Counted from the first letter of the stretch, positions 32,629 through 41,756 are shown. The stretch is DNA of 64,000 nt from Subtercola boreus (GCF_003399645.1 NZ_NBXD01000014.1:248001-312000); one strand, 5' to 3'. The notes: generated from the letters alone by a model not told the origin. Program-made: numbers and translations.

Positions 32629-33111
32629 TCAGCCGAGCTGGCGCCGGATGACCGCCGGGAGGTCTTCGGGCTCGAAGGCGTCGTTCGTGGCGTCGAGCTC
32701 CTCGGCGTTCCACCAGCGGCTCGCCTCCATGTCGACGTGCTCCGACGGGGTCCAGTTCGCGCTCAGCGGCTCGAAGCGGGCGGTTCGGTGCACGAACCAC
32801 TCCTCGTAGTTGCGCTTGAAGACGCCCGGCGCCCGTTCGTCGCTGAATTCGCGCGCGCGGATCGGCTGGCCGAGCGCATCCGGAGCAACCCGCAGCCCGG
32901 TCTCCTCGAAGAGTTCCCGGGAAGCGGCCTCGACATGCGTCTCACCCGGCTCGACGTGCCCGCCGGGCGTCACCCAGCGGGTCGGGTTCGTCGGCACGGC
33001 GGCCTTCGTCAGGAAGAGCAGCACGCTGCCACCCTGGTCGATCAGCAGAACGCGCGACTTGCTGAAGTCGAAACCCGGGCGGTTGGAGGGCGGCTGGTCG
33101 AGATCGGGCAC
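32629..33111 (-). CDS. Nudix hydrolase
   Basis: 160 residues. The Nudix box is complete: GHVEPGETHVEAASRELFEETGL matches G-x5-E-x7-R-E-U-x-E-E-x-G-U. The flanking sequence (RVLLIDQGGSVLLFLTKA, TRWVTPGG) suggests an NTP- or nucleoside-diphosphate-cleaving housecleaning or MutT-like enzyme; the substrate is unknown. It lies 29 nt downstream of the SDR gene on the same strand and may be cotranscribed with it. Confidence 0.87.
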   Translation of the reverse strand: MPDLDQPPSNRPGFDFSKSRVLLIDQGGSVLLFLTKAAVPTNPTRWVTPGGHVEPGETHVEAASRELFEETGLRVAPDALGQPIRAREFSDERAPGVFKRNYEEWFVHRTARFEPLSANWTPSEHVDMEASRWWNAEELDATNDAFEPEDLPAVIRRQLG

Positions 33112-33140
33112 GGCGCGGTCTGCGGCTCGTTCGCGGTCGT

Positions 33141-33911
33141 TCAGGCGGGCTCGGGCGCGAAACCCGAGACGTCGCCGACGTAGCGCGTGTGGGATTCGGG
33201 GATGGGTTCGACTGCGGCCGACGCCACTTCGGCCGCGAACTCAGCGACGTTGTACAGGCGACCGGCCGACTCCTTGCGGGCGCTGATGGCGCCCGGGTTG
33301 GCCCGCTCGAGCAGGGTGGCCGTGATGGTGCCCTCGATCATGTCGCCCGAGACGACCACGAAGTCGATGCCGTTCTCGGAAAGCTCGGGAATCATTGCCC
33401 GCAGGGCGTCTTCACCGGCACGCTTCGACAGCGCGACCGGCTCGTACTCCGGCATCGTCGAGGTCGTGCGGATGAAGTGGGCCTGGTGGCTGGTCACGAA
33501 CACCACGCGCGAACCCGGCTGAAGCAGCGGCAGGGCGGCGGTGAGCAGATCGACCTGCGCGTCGCGGTTCAGCGTCAGGGCGTAGTCGGCGGCCATGCCG
33601 CTCTCCATACCGCCCGAGGCGTTGAGCACGAGAACGTCGAGCCCGCCGAGCTCCTCGCGGATGGTCTCGAACAGACGGGCGACGGATGCCGCTTCGGTCA
33701 GGTCTGCCCCGACGGTGAGGGCGGTCGCGCCTCCCGCCCGCAGCCGGTCGGCGAGCTTCTCGGCCCGCGCCGCCTTGTTGCGGAAGTTGATGACGACACT
33801 CGCGCCCGCCTCGGCGAAGTAGGCCACGGTGTCGGCGCCGACCCCGCGGCTCGACCCGGTCACGAGTACCCGCTTACCGGCGAGGGATCCGGGGGTGAGG
33901 GGGTTTTCCAC
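33141..33911 (-). CDS. SDR-family oxidoreductase lacking the canonical catalytic Tyr
   Basis: 256 residues from the GTG at 33911, chosen for AGGAG 6 nt upstream and because the fold begins LAGKRVLVTGSSRGVGADTVAYFAEAG (TGxxxGxG NAD(P) motif). LVLNASGG corresponds to the NAG motif and VVFVTSHQAHF holds the catalytic Ser position. The expected YxxSK reads V-A-L-S-K, so the Tyr is Val although Lys is kept; a Tyr lies three residues earlier (EYEPVALSK). It may use a shifted Tyr, act as a non-catalytic binding protein, or belong to a divergent SDR clade. Confidence 0.82.
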   Translation of the reverse strand: MENPLTPGSLAGKRVLVTGSSRGVGADTVAYFAEAGASVVINFRNKAARAEKLADRLRAGGATALTVGADLTEAASVARLFETIREELGGLDVLVLNASGGMESGMAADYALTLNRDAQVDLLTAALPLLQPGSRVVFVTSHQAHFIRTTSTMPEYEPVALSKRAGEDALRAMIPELSENGIDFVVVSGDMIEGTITATLLERANPGAISARKESAGRLYNVAEFAAEVASAAVEPIPESHTRYVGDVSGFAPEPA

Positions 33912-34053
33912 GTCGTGCTCCTGTCGTCGGGCGGCGCCTGTCGCCGTGTGCAATGCCGCACCGAGACTACCAAGGCATCGGCTGTGAACTTCGTATCCAC
34001 CGTGTGGTCGCTGGTAGTTTCATCAGAGGGGAACTAGCGCGAAGGAGCATCAC

Positions 34054-34527
34054 ATGGCCGACTTCCTGGCCTCGTACGCCTGGGTGATCTGGCTCGCCCT
34101 GATTCTCGTCTTCCTCGTCGTCGAGACGCTCACCCTCGATCTCCTCTTCCTCATGCTGGGCATCGGCAGCGTCGGCGGACTCGTGTCCCACTTCGCCGGT
34201 GCGCCCATCCTGCTGCAGATCGTGATCGCCGGCGTGCTGGCGTTGCTGCTCATCTTCACCCTCCGCCCGCCGCTTCTGAAGCGCCTGCAGCGGGGAGGCG
34301 ACAAGACCCCGAGCAACGTCGAGGCCCTCCTGGGGCTCGAGGGCGAGGTGCTGGCCGCCGTCACCACGACGACCGGCAGCGTGAAGCTCATCAACGGCGA
34401 CACCTGGACGGCCCGGGTCTTCCCCACCGCCTTCGAGCAGCAGCTGATGCCGGGCCAGCAGATCTTCGTGAAAGCCATCGATGGGGCGACCGCACTGGTC
34501 GCTCCCGAAGAGAAAGCAGTACTGTGA
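34054..34527 (+). CDS. NfeD-family membrane protein
   Basis: 157 residues. Two hydrophobic segments at the N-terminus (YAWVIWLALILVFLVVETLTLDLLFLMLGIG and LQIVIAGVLALLLIFTLRP) and a C-terminal OB-fold-like domain (LLGLEGEVLAAVTTTTGSVKLINGDTWTARVF) match short NfeD proteins. NfeD partners with SPFH/stomatin proteins in membrane microdomains. It is followed by exactly such a gene with a TGTGA overlap. AAGGAG precedes the ATG. Confidence 0.87.
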   Translation: MADFLASYAWVIWLALILVFLVVETLTLDLLFLMLGIGSVGGLVSHFAGAPILLQIVIAGVLALLLIFTLRPPLLKRLQRGGDKTPSNVEALLGLEGEVLAAVTTTTGSVKLINGDTWTARVFPTAFEQQLMPGQQIFVKAIDGATALVAPEEKAVL

Positions 34528-35540
34528 ACGACATCTCCGCAGGCTCGGTCATCGCCGTGATCGTGGCGATCATCGTCGTCATCTTCGTGATCACAACGCT
34601 CGCGAAGGCGATCCGAATCATTCCGCAAGCCAGCGCGGGTGTGGTCGAGCGCCTCGGCAAGTACCACAAGACGCTCATGCCGGGCCTGAACCTGCTCGTT
34701 CCGTTCGTCGACCGTCTGCGGCCGCTGATCGATCTGCGTGAGCAGGTCGTCTCGTTCCCCCCGCAGCCCGTCATCACCGAAGACAACCTCGTCGTCTCCA
34801 TCGACACGGTCGTCTTCTTCCAGGTGACGGATGCCCGGGCAGCCACCTATGAGATCGCGAACTACCTCGGGGCCGTCGAACAGCTCGCGACGACGACCCT
34901 GCGGAACGTCGTCGGTGGGCTCAACCTCGAAGAGGCGCTCACCTCCCGCGACGAGATCAACAGCAAGCTGCGCATCGTTCTCGATGAGGCGACTGGCAAG
35001 TGGGGCATCCGGGTCGGTCGGGTCGAGCTCAAGGCGATCGACCCGCCCCTGTCGATCCAGGACTCGATGGAGAAGCAGATGCGCGCCGAGCGCGAGCGTC
35101 GCGCCGTCATCCTCACCGCCGAGGGCACCAAGCAGTCCGCCATCCTGTCGGCCGAGGGTCACCGCCAGTCGGCGATCCTCTCTGCCGAGGGTGACGCCAA
35201 GGCAGCCGTGCTGCGTGCCGAGGGTGAGGCGCAGGCCATCACCACCGTGTTCGAGGCCATCCACCGCGGCAAGCCCGACCAGCTGCTGCTCGCCTACCAG
35301 TACCTGCAGACGCTGCCGAAGCTCGCCGAGGGCAGCGCCAACAAGCTCTGGGTGATCCCGAGCGAACTCACCGAGGCTCTGAAGGGTATCGGCCAGGCGT
35401 TCGGCGACCGCGGTGCCGGCGCGGCTGCGACTGCCGCTGCGGCCGTGCCTGCGGCCGTCCCTGCGGCTGTGCCGGCTTCGGCGCCCGCGGTGCCGCTGGC
35501 GAAGGCTCCGGATGCGCCGACCGCGAGCGAAGAGGGCTGA
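34524..35540 (+). CDS. SPFH/band-7 (stomatin-prohibitin) family protein
   Basis: 338 residues. One N-terminal membrane helix (VIAVIVAIIVVIFVITTL), then the SPFH core: IRIIPQASAGVVERLGKYHKTLMPGLNLLVPFVD and VVSIDTVVFFQVTDARAATYEI, plus coiled-coil-like AEGTKQSAILSAEGHRQSAILSAEGDAKAAVLRAEGEAQA. The C-terminus is Ala/Pro-rich. It forms membrane scaffolds with NfeD, affecting membrane fluidity and protein quality control. The GTG start overlaps the nfeD stop, and its 3' end overlaps the glycerophosphodiesterase gene. Confidence 0.9.
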   Translation: MNDISAGSVIAVIVAIIVVIFVITTLAKAIRIIPQASAGVVERLGKYHKTLMPGLNLLVPFVDRLRPLIDLREQVVSFPPQPVITEDNLVVSIDTVVFFQVTDARAATYEIANYLGAVEQLATTTLRNVVGGLNLEEALTSRDEINSKLRIVLDEATGKWGIRVGRVELKAIDPPLSIQDSMEKQMRAERERRAVILTAEGTKQSAILSAEGHRQSAILSAEGDAKAAVLRAEGEAQAITTVFEAIHRGKPDQLLLAYQYLQTLPKLAEGSANKLWVIPSELTEALKGIGQAFGDRGAGAAATAAAAVPAAVPAAVPASAPAVPLAKAPDAPTASEEG

Positions 35541-36306
35541 GCCGGCGGGGTACTTCGCCCCGCCGCTCCCCCGTCTGCTGGCACACCGGGGCCTGGCGAC
35601 CACCGAGGTCGAGAACACGATCCCGGCCTTCCGGGCGGCCGTCGACCGGGGCGCGACCTATGTCGAGTGCGACGTGCACGCATCCAGCGACGGAGTGGCT
35701 GTCGTCGCGCACGACCCCTCCCTCACCCGTCTGCTCGGTAGCGACCAGACCATCGGCGGCCTCACCGCCGCCAGGCTCGCAGCGATCGACCTCGGGGCCG
35801 GCTGCGGCTTCCCGACGCTCGAGGATGCTCTGACCGCCCTGCCCGGCACGTTCTTCAACATCGACGTGAAGGCCGACGCGGCCGCCGCCCCGGCCGCCGC
35901 CGCGATCCGAGCGTGCGGTGCGACCCACCGGGTACTCGTCACATCGTTCTCGAACCGCCGCCGCCGCGCGGCGGTGCGCCTGCTGCCGGGCGTGGCGACC
36001 TCCGCATCCGCCCGCACCTTCGCGCTTGCGCTGGTGGCCGGTCGGCTGCGCCTCGCCCCCGTGGTGCGCTGGGTGCTGCGGAACGTCGATGCCGTGCAGG
36101 TGCCCGAGACCGCCCTGGGGCTGCGGGTCACGACGCCCCGGCTGCTGGCCATGATCCATTCTGCGGGCGTGGAGATGCACGTCTGGACCATCAACGACCC
36201 GGTACGGATGGCGGAGCTTCTTGCCCTGGGTGTCGACGGAATCGTGACCGACCGCGTGGACCTGGCGCTCGGACTGATCGCCGAAACCAAGCGTAAACGC
36301 CTCTGA
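35512..36306 (+). CDS. Glycerophosphodiester phosphodiesterase
   Basis: 264 residues from the ATG at 35512, which has AAGG upstream; it overlaps the SPFH gene by 29 nt. The GDPD signature is complete: LLAHRGLATTEVENTIPAF (His-Arg, then E-N-T), VECDVHASSDGVAVVAHD (E-x-D metal site and catalytic His), NIDVK. C-terminal MHVWTINDPVRMAELLALGVDGIVTDRVD is typical. It hydrolyses glycerophosphodiesters to glycerol-3-phosphate and an alcohol. No signal peptide is seen, so it is cytoplasmic. It could recycle glycerophospholipid or teichoic-acid-derived products. Confidence 0.87.
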   Translation: MRRPRAKRAEPAGYFAPPLPRLLAHRGLATTEVENTIPAFRAAVDRGATYVECDVHASSDGVAVVAHDPSLTRLLGSDQTIGGLTAARLAAIDLGAGCGFPTLEDALTALPGTFFNIDVKADAAAAPAAAAIRACGATHRVLVTSFSNRRRRAAVRLLPGVATSASARTFALALVAGRLRLAPVVRWVLRNVDAVQVPETALGLRVTTPRLLAMIHSAGVEMHVWTINDPVRMAELLALGVDGIVTDRVDLALGLIAETKRKRL

Positions 36307-36323
36307 CACCGAATACCGTGTCA
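36304..36323. terminator. Inverted repeat at the end of the glycerophosphodiesterase gene
   Basis: TGACAC and GTGTCA flank an 8-nt centre and overlap the TGA stop. This could end the NfeD/SPFH/GDPD transcript ahead of the rbpA promoter. There is no U-tract. Confidence 0.35.
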
Positions 36324-36360
36324 AGCCCCCGCGCTCCCGCTGACTATCTGGGAGAGTTCT

Positions 36361-36366
36361 GGGAAT
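36361..36366 (+). promoter_or_regulatory. GGGAAT hexamer upstream of rbpA, possible SigR-like -35
   Basis: GGGAAT lies 74 nt before the rbpA ATG. In Streptomyces rbpA is transcribed from a SigR promoter with a GGGAAT -35 element. Here I cannot find the matching GTT -10 at 16-19 nt, so this is a weak call based on the known regulation of the family. Confidence 0.25.
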
Positions 36367-36439
36367 AGCCACAGGCGCGAATGAACCTCCCATCCGAGGG
36401 GTTTATACCTAGGTAAGCAGAGCGGGAGGAGACCACACA

Positions 36440-36805
36440 ATGGCAGATCGCAGCTTGCGCGGCATGAGACTCGGGGGCCAAAGCCTCCAGAGTGAAGAGG
36501 GAGTCGTTTTCTCTCCGCGCATGACACACACATATGTATGCAGCACGTGCGGCAAGGAGACCGAGATGGTCTTCTCGGCCGAGGCAGACGCTCCCGAGAC
36601 CTGGGAGTGCAAGTTCTGCAGTAACGAGGCCATCCTGATGGTGGATTCGGTACCCGTCGTTCTCGACCGGGCCGAGGCGAAGGTGCCCCGCAGCCACTGG
36701 GACATGCTGCTCGAACGCCGCACCCGTTCCGAGCTCGAAGAGCTCCTGCAGGAGCGTCTCGACTACCTGCGTGCCCGTCGCGGCCAGCACAAGATCGGCG
36801 CATAG
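36440..36805 (+). CDS. rbpA: RNA polymerase-binding protein RbpA
   Basis: 121 residues, the usual length. Start MADRSLRGMRLGGQSLQSEEGVVF, zinc-binding-like core THTYVCSTCGKETEMVF...WECKFCSNEA with four Cys, basic linker and C-terminal sigma-interaction domain VPRSHWDMLLERRTRSELEELLQERLDYLRARRG are diagnostic. RbpA stabilises the RNA polymerase-SigA open complex in actinobacteria. It is convergent with lnt, as in Mycobacterium where rbpA neighbours the lnt/ppm1 locus. GGAGGAG lies ~9 nt before the ATG. Confidence 0.97.
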   Translation: MADRSLRGMRLGGQSLQSEEGVVFSPRMTHTYVCSTCGKETEMVFSAEADAPETWECKFCSNEAILMVDSVPVVLDRAEAKVPRSHWDMLLERRTRSELEELLQERLDYLRARRGQHKIGA

Positions 36806-36815
36806 CCGCGAGACC

Positions 36816-36832
36816 CGGGGCCGAACGCCCCG
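36816..36832. terminator. Hairpin between convergent rbpA and lnt
   Basis: CGGGGC (36816-36821) and GCCCCG (36827-36832) with a 5-nt loop lie in the 48-bp gap between the two convergent genes. There is no T-run. Confidence 0.45.
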
Positions 36833-36853
36833 CACCACCAACGATGCGCTCGG

Positions 36854-38500
36854 CTACGGCCGGGCGTTTCGTCGTCTGAGGCCTGCTGCGACCAGGGCCA
36901 TCACGAGCCCGGCCAGGCCTAAGCCCGAGACGAAGAGTTCGACGCCCGTGCCGAAGAGGCTGGCCGGCGTGATGGTGGTCGACAGGGGCACATCGTCGAC
37001 CATGGCGCCGGGTACGTAGGGCGAGATCGCGTCGATGGTCGAGCCGTCGGGCGCGATGATCGCACTGTGGCCGACCGTCGAGATGTTGACGACGCTCCGC
37101 CCCGTCTCGATCGCCCGCAGCCGCGCGATCGCCAGCTGCTGCAGGTTCTCGTCGGTCTGGCCGAAGTCGGCGTTGTTGGTCTGCGCCAGAATGACCTGGG
37201 CACCATCGTCCACCATCGACTGCACCGCGCTGTCGTCGGTGATGTCGAAGCAGATCGAGATGCCCGCGACGACCCCGTTGACGTTCATCACGGTGTCGGT
37301 CGTGCCCACCTGGTAGTCGCGGGTGACCAGGTCGACGAGATCGGGCACCAGGGCCCGAAAGAACGACCGGGCCGGCATGTACTCCGCGAAGGGCACAGGA
37401 TGCCGTTTGTCGTAGAAGTCGGCCACCGCTCCGTCTTCCCACAGCAGTGAGGTGTTGTAGTACTTGCCGTCACGCTCGGCCACCGTGCCGACGACCAGCG
37501 GGGCCTTCATGATGCCGCTGATGAAGTCGAGGTCGGCGGCGGCGGCCCTGGACGCCTCGGGGTCGAGGTCGGCGGCGTTCTCCGGCCAGACCACCATGTC
37601 GACCGGGTCGCCCTCGAGCTTCAGCGTCTCGGTGATGTGCGCGTTCAGGTTGTCGCCCGCCTCGACCCTGTCGAGCAGCCCCGATTTCGTGTTGCCCTGA
37701 ACGGCGGCGATGCGCGTCGTGCCGGAGGTGGGTGCCGCCCATGCGGGTACGACAAGCAGCAGAGCGCCTGCCGCGACAGCCAGGGTGACCCGGCTCACAG
37801 TGCGAATGCTCGTCTCGCGGCAGAGCTGGATGCAGAATGCCACCAGCCACACCAGCAGAAAACTGAGTCCCGAGATTCCGACGAAAGCCACGAGATGCGC
37901 GAACGGGCTCGTCGACTGCGAGAAGGCGACCCGGCCCCACGAGAACCCGCCCTCCGGGGCGACAGCCGTAGCGGCCTCCCGGGCGGTCCAGAGACCCGCG
38001 ACGACGAGCGGAACGATGACGAGCCGGCCCAGCCGGGTCGGCCAGACGAGCCCGGCGAAGCGGTAGACCAGCGCGATGGCCACGGCTCCGACCGCGAAGA
38101 ACGCCCCCTCCACGACGGCCAGCGCGAGCCACGGCACAGGCCCGAGATAGAGCGTGAGCCAGGAGATGTGGGCGCACCAGAACGTGAGACCGGCGATCAG
38201 CCCGACCAGCAGTGCGCGGTTCCAGCGTTGCCCGACCAGGCTCACGAGAATGGCGGCGACACCCACCAGGGTGAGCGACCAGACATCGGCGCCCGGAAAC
38301 CCGCTCATCAGGCTGAGCCCGCCGCCGAGTGCGAGCAGGCAGGCCAGCCAGAGCGGCAGGAGGGGTGTACTCGCCTCTGTGAGCCGGTGGTCGGAGAACG
38401 AGAAGCGGCCGGGTTTCGTGAGCGCATCCCGCACGCCTGTGTCACGGGGATCGCCACTGCCGGGCGCGGGAACCGCACTGTGTGAGAGGACAGACGTCAC
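36854..38500 (-). CDS. lnt: Apolipoprotein N-acyltransferase
   Basis: 548 residues. About six N-terminal membrane helices are followed by a carbon-nitrogen hydrolase domain and a C-terminal helix. The catalytic triad is visible: Glu in VVWPENAADL (~305), Lys in DKRHPVPFAEYMPAR (~365) and Cys in ISICFDITD (~417). It N-acylates the N-terminal Cys of lipoproteins at the outer membrane leaflet, after Lgt and LspA. Two likely substrates in this window are the lipoproteins at 4900-5541 and 44586-45563. It is the last gene of the helY operon and starts 8 nt after helY. Confidence 0.93.
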   Translation of the reverse strand: MTSVLSHSAVPAPGSGDPRDTGVRDALTKPGRFSFSDHRLTEASTPLLPLWLACLLALGGGLSLMSGFPGADVWSLTLVGVAAILVSLVGQRWNRALLVGLIAGLTFWCAHISWLTLYLGPVPWLALAVVEGAFFAVGAVAIALVYRFAGLVWPTRLGRLVIVPLVVAGLWTAREAATAVAPEGGFSWGRVAFSQSTSPFAHLVAFVGISGLSFLLVWLVAFCIQLCRETSIRTVSRVTLAVAAGALLLVVPAWAAPTSGTTRIAAVQGNTKSGLLDRVEAGDNLNAHITETLKLEGDPVDMVVWPENAADLDPEASRAAAADLDFISGIMKAPLVVGTVAERDGKYYNTSLLWEDGAVADFYDKRHPVPFAEYMPARSFFRALVPDLVDLVTRDYQVGTTDTVMNVNGVVAGISICFDITDDSAVQSMVDDGAQVILAQTNNADFGQTDENLQQLAIARLRAIETGRSVVNISTVGHSAIIAPDGSTIDAISPYVPGAMVDDVPLSTTITPASLFGTGVELFVSGLGLAGLVMALVAAGLRRRNARP

Positions 38501-38508
38501 GGTGCCGC

Positions 38509-40959
38509 CTACGCCACCGACGAATACGCGACGATGCCGCGTTTGACGAGGTCGAGCGCCAGTCGCGCGGTTGTCGCGACCTTCGGGTCGTACTGGTTCT
38601 GCAGTTGGTCGAGGAGGTCTATCGTCTGTTTCGTCCAGCGCACGAAGTCACCGGCCGCCAGATCGGCGTCGAAGAGCACGGTGTCCAGGCTCGCACCGCG
38701 CGCCCACTCGTTCATCGGCTTCGCGAGCCCGACCGAGATGGGCGAGGAGCCGGGCAGGCGGTGGCGGGCCTCGAGCTGCTGGAGGTCTTCCCAGATCTCC
38801 TGCGTCTTCGAGAGCGCACCTCGAAAAGCCCCGCGCGGCAGAAAGCGCTCCGGCAGCTCACTCTCGTCACGGCGCGGTTCGTACACCAGCGAGCAGGCCA
38901 TGGCCGCGAGCCCGGCGGGGTCGAGGTTCGCCCACACCCCATGGCGGATGCACTCGGCCACCAGCAGGTCACGCTCACCGTAGATGCGCTTCAGGGTCTT
39001 GCCGGTGTCGGTGAGCGTCAATTCCCCCGCGGCATCCGCCTTCAGGTACTCCAGGTGCATCAGCACCTCGGTGATGCGGTCGAAGACTTTCGCGATCGCG
39101 CCTGTGCGGGTGTTGATCTGCTGCACGAGCTGGTCGGTCTCGCGCTTCAGCCGATACCAGCGCTCGGCCCACCGGGCGTGGTGTTCGCGCTCGGGGCAGT
39201 TGTGCACCGGGTGCGACTTCATGCGGCGGCGCAGTTCGTTGATCTTCTTCTGCCGGCTGTCCCGCTCGGCACGGCTCTGAGTGTCGGCCCGGCCGGCTCC
39301 CGAGCGTTCGACGTCGCTGAGTTCGCGGCGGAGCCCGGCGTACTCCGGGAAGTTGCCGAGATGACAGCTCATCGCCTTCTCGTAGCCTTCGAGGGTCTCC
39401 TCTTGCGACCGCACCTTGCGGGCGAGATCGACGACGGCGCGGTCGGCCTGGAACTGCGCGAACGACAGTTCGAGCGAATCGCGCGTGCGCGAACGGCCGA
39501 AACGATCGATCAGGTTCACGGCCATGTTGTACGTCGGTCGAAAGCTCGAGTTCAGCGGGTAGCTGCGGCGCGAGGCGAGCGACGCCACTGCCTGCGGGTC
39601 GATGCCGTCGCGCCACTGGATGACCGAGTGACCCTCCACGTCGATGCCGCGTCGCCCAGCCCGCCCGGTGAGCTGGGTGTACTCCCCCGGTGTGATCGGA
39701 ACGCGCGCTTCGCCGTTGAACTTCTCGAGACTCTCGAGCACCACCGTGCGCGCCGGCATGTTGATGCCGAGAGCGAGAGTCTCGGTGGCGAACACCACGC
39801 GCACGAGCTTCTTCTGGAACAGCTCCTCCACGACCTCCTTGAAGGCGGGCAGCAGCCCGGCGTGGTGGGCGGCGACCCCGCGCTCGAGACCCTCGAGCCA
39901 CTCCCAGTAGCCCAGCACGGCAAGGTCTTCGTCGAGCAGGGTGCGACAGCGCTCGTCGACGATGCGCCGGATCTCCTCGCGTTCTTCCGTCGTCGTGAGT
40001 CGCACGCCGGCCCGCAGCACCTGCTTGACGGCCTGGTCGCAGCCGACCCGGCTGAAGATGAAGAAGATCGCGGGCAGCAGGTTGTGCTCGTCGAGCAGGC
40101 CGGTCATCTCGGCCCGGTCCATGCGGGGGGCCTGGGTGTGCTGCGGCCGGTACTTCGCCGAGTTGCGGCTGTGCCGGTCGCCACCCGAACCGCGCCCGTT
40201 TCTCGACTGGGGCGCTCCCGTCGAGCGGGCGATGCGCATGAGCTCGGGGTTGACGCGGCTGGTGGAGGCCTGGCCGGTGCCGTCGAAGAGGTCGAGCAGC
40301 TTCTGCCGCACGAGCATGTGCTGGTCCAGCGGCACGGGCCGCTCCTCCGACACGATGACCTCGGTGTCTCCGCGCACGGCCTGCAGCCAGTCACCGAACT
40401 CCTCGGCGTTCGAGACGGTGGCGCTCAGCGACACCAGTCGCACAGACGTCGGGAGGTGGATGATGACCTCTTCCCACACCGCCCCGCGGAACCTGTCGGC
40501 GAGGTAGTGCACCTCGTCCATCACGACGAACGACAGGTTGGCGAGCAGGTCGGAGCCCGCGTAGATCATGTTCCGCAACACCTCGGTCGTCATGACGACG
40601 ATGCGGGCCGTGGGGTTGATGTTCGTGTCGCCGGTGAGCAGCCCGACCTGGTCGGAGCCGTACTCGGCGACGAACTCCTGGAACTTCTGGTTGCTGAGGG
40701 CCTTGATCGGCGCTGTGTAGAACACCTTCGCCGAACGTTCCTGCATCGCCATGAAGACGGCGAACTCGGCCACGATCGTCTTTCCGGCTCCGGTGGGAGC
40801 CGCGACCAGCACGCTGTTGCCCGCTTCGAGCAGCTCGCACGAGGCGATCTGGAACGGATCGAGGTCGAACCTCAGTCCGCTGCGGAAGTCGTCGAGCACC
40901 GGGGCCTTCGCCTTGTTCCGACTCAGAGCGTAGCGCTCGGCGGGCGAGAGGATGGCCAC
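38509..40959 (-). CDS. helY: HelY-type Ski2/Mtr4-like DEAD/DEVH helicase
   Basis: 816 residues from the GTG at 40959, which overlaps the tatC stop (TAGTG); an upstream in-frame extension overlaps tatC entirely and is rejected. Helicase motifs: Q-like DDFRSGLRFDLDPFQIASC, Walker A AAPTGAGKTIV, PIKALSNQK, DEVHYLADRFRG, SLSATVSN, then VVFATETLALGINMPARTVV and QLTGRAGRRGIDVEGHSV. A Ski2-type C-terminal region ends with the DSHCT-like domain. An internal low-complexity linker RNGRGSGGDRHSRNSAKYR sits between the two RecA lobes. The family unwinds RNA or DNA; the exact role in actinobacteria is unclear. Confidence 0.9.
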   Translation of the reverse strand: MAILSPAERYALSRNKAKAPVLDDFRSGLRFDLDPFQIASCELLEAGNSVLVAAPTGAGKTIVAEFAVFMAMQERSAKVFYTAPIKALSNQKFQEFVAEYGSDQVGLLTGDTNINPTARIVVMTTEVLRNMIYAGSDLLANLSFVVMDEVHYLADRFRGAVWEEVIIHLPTSVRLVSLSATVSNAEEFGDWLQAVRGDTEVIVSEERPVPLDQHMLVRQKLLDLFDGTGQASTSRVNPELMRIARSTGAPQSRNGRGSGGDRHSRNSAKYRPQHTQAPRMDRAEMTGLLDEHNLLPAIFFIFSRVGCDQAVKQVLRAGVRLTTTEEREEIRRIVDERCRTLLDEDLAVLGYWEWLEGLERGVAAHHAGLLPAFKEVVEELFQKKLVRVVFATETLALGINMPARTVVLESLEKFNGEARVPITPGEYTQLTGRAGRRGIDVEGHSVIQWRDGIDPQAVASLASRRSYPLNSSFRPTYNMAVNLIDRFGRSRTRDSLELSFAQFQADRAVVDLARKVRSQEETLEGYEKAMSCHLGNFPEYAGLRRELSDVERSGAGRADTQSRAERDSRQKKINELRRRMKSHPVHNCPEREHHARWAERWYRLKRETDQLVQQINTRTGAIAKVFDRITEVLMHLEYLKADAAGELTLTDTGKTLKRIYGERDLLVAECIRHGVWANLDPAGLAAMACSLVYEPRRDESELPERFLPRGAFRGALSKTQEIWEDLQQLEARHRLPGSSPISVGLAKPMNEWARGASLDTVLFDADLAAGDFVRWTKQTIDLLDQLQNQYDPKVATTARLALDLVKRGIVAYSSVA

Positions 40960-41756
40960 TAGGGCACAACCAGTTCGGCGTCGAACTTCTCCTGCGCCCG
41001 GGCCTTCCGCCGGTCGTGGATCCAGGCGATGAGGGCGGCGGAGTAGAACAGGAAGATCATCGGGATGGCCAGCAGGAACATCGAGAACACATCGGCCGAC
41101 GGGGTGGCGATGGCGCAGAACAGGATGATCACGAGAATGGCGATCCGCCACGACTTCAGGATCGACGTGGCGCTCAGGATGCCGGCGAAGTTCAGCAGCA
41201 CCAGCAGCACGGGCAGCACGAACGCGATGCCGATGGCCACGACGAGTTTGAGCACGAACGAGTAGTAGGTGCCCGCGTTGATGATGTTCGTCGTGTCCTG
41301 CGGGGCGAAGCTGGTGAGGATGGAGACCATGTGCGGCAGCACGTACCAGCCGGCGGCGCAGCCGGCGAGAAAGAGTGGAACGGCCGTCAGTACGAAGCCC
41401 ACGGCGTACTGCTTCTCGCGGCGCGTGAGCCCCGGCACGAGGAACGCCCAGATCTGGTAGAGCCAGACCGGCGACGAGAGCACGATACCCACGGTGATGG
41501 CGATCTGCAGCCGCAGGTCGAATGCCTGCGAGACATCGGTGAAGTTCAGCGACGCTCCACGGCCCTGGGTGCTCGTGATGGTGTTGACCGGGGTGGCCAG
41601 CGCCACCAGGATCTGGTCGGAGAGCAGCCAGCCGATGATGGCGCCGATGGCGACCCCGAGCAGGGCACGGAAGATGCGTTTGCGAAACTCGACGAGGTGC
41701 GCGCCGAGCGACATTCTTCCGTCGCTGTTGGCGCTCTTCCTGGGGCGGGCGGCCAC
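40959..41756 (-). CDS. tatC: Twin-arginine translocase subunit TatC
   Basis: 265 residues with six membrane helices. The diagnostic N-terminus SLGAHLVEFRKRIFRALLGVAIGAIIGWLLSD, then LRLQIAITVGIVLSSPVWLYQIWAFLVPGLTRREKQYAVGFV with the Glu/Arg pair, identify it. TatC binds the twin-arginine signal peptide and, with TatA, exports folded proteins. It lies between tatA and helY. The gap to tatA is 74 nt. A start-stop overlap joins it to helY. Confidence 0.95.
   Translation of the reverse strand: MAARPRKSANSDGRMSLGAHLVEFRKRIFRALLGVAIGAIIGWLLSDQILVALATPVNTITSTQGRGASLNFTDVSQAFDLRLQIAITVGIVLSSPVWLYQIWAFLVPGLTRREKQYAVGFVLTAVPLFLAGCAAGWYVLPHMVSILTSFAPQDTTNIINAGTYYSFVLKLVVAIGIAFVLPVLLVLLNFAGILSATSILKSWRIAILVIILFCAIATPSADVFSMFLLAIPMIFLFYSAALIAWIHDRRKARAQEKFDAELVVP

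Noticed and set aside
36361-36366. Full SigR promoter upstream of rbpA
   Set aside because: Only the GGGAAT half is present; no GTT at the required distance was found, so it is listed only as a weak candidate.
40960-41151. Upstream extension of the helicase frame
   Set aside because: It lies inside tatC in another frame and lacks helicase similarity; the GTG at 40959 couples to the tatC stop.
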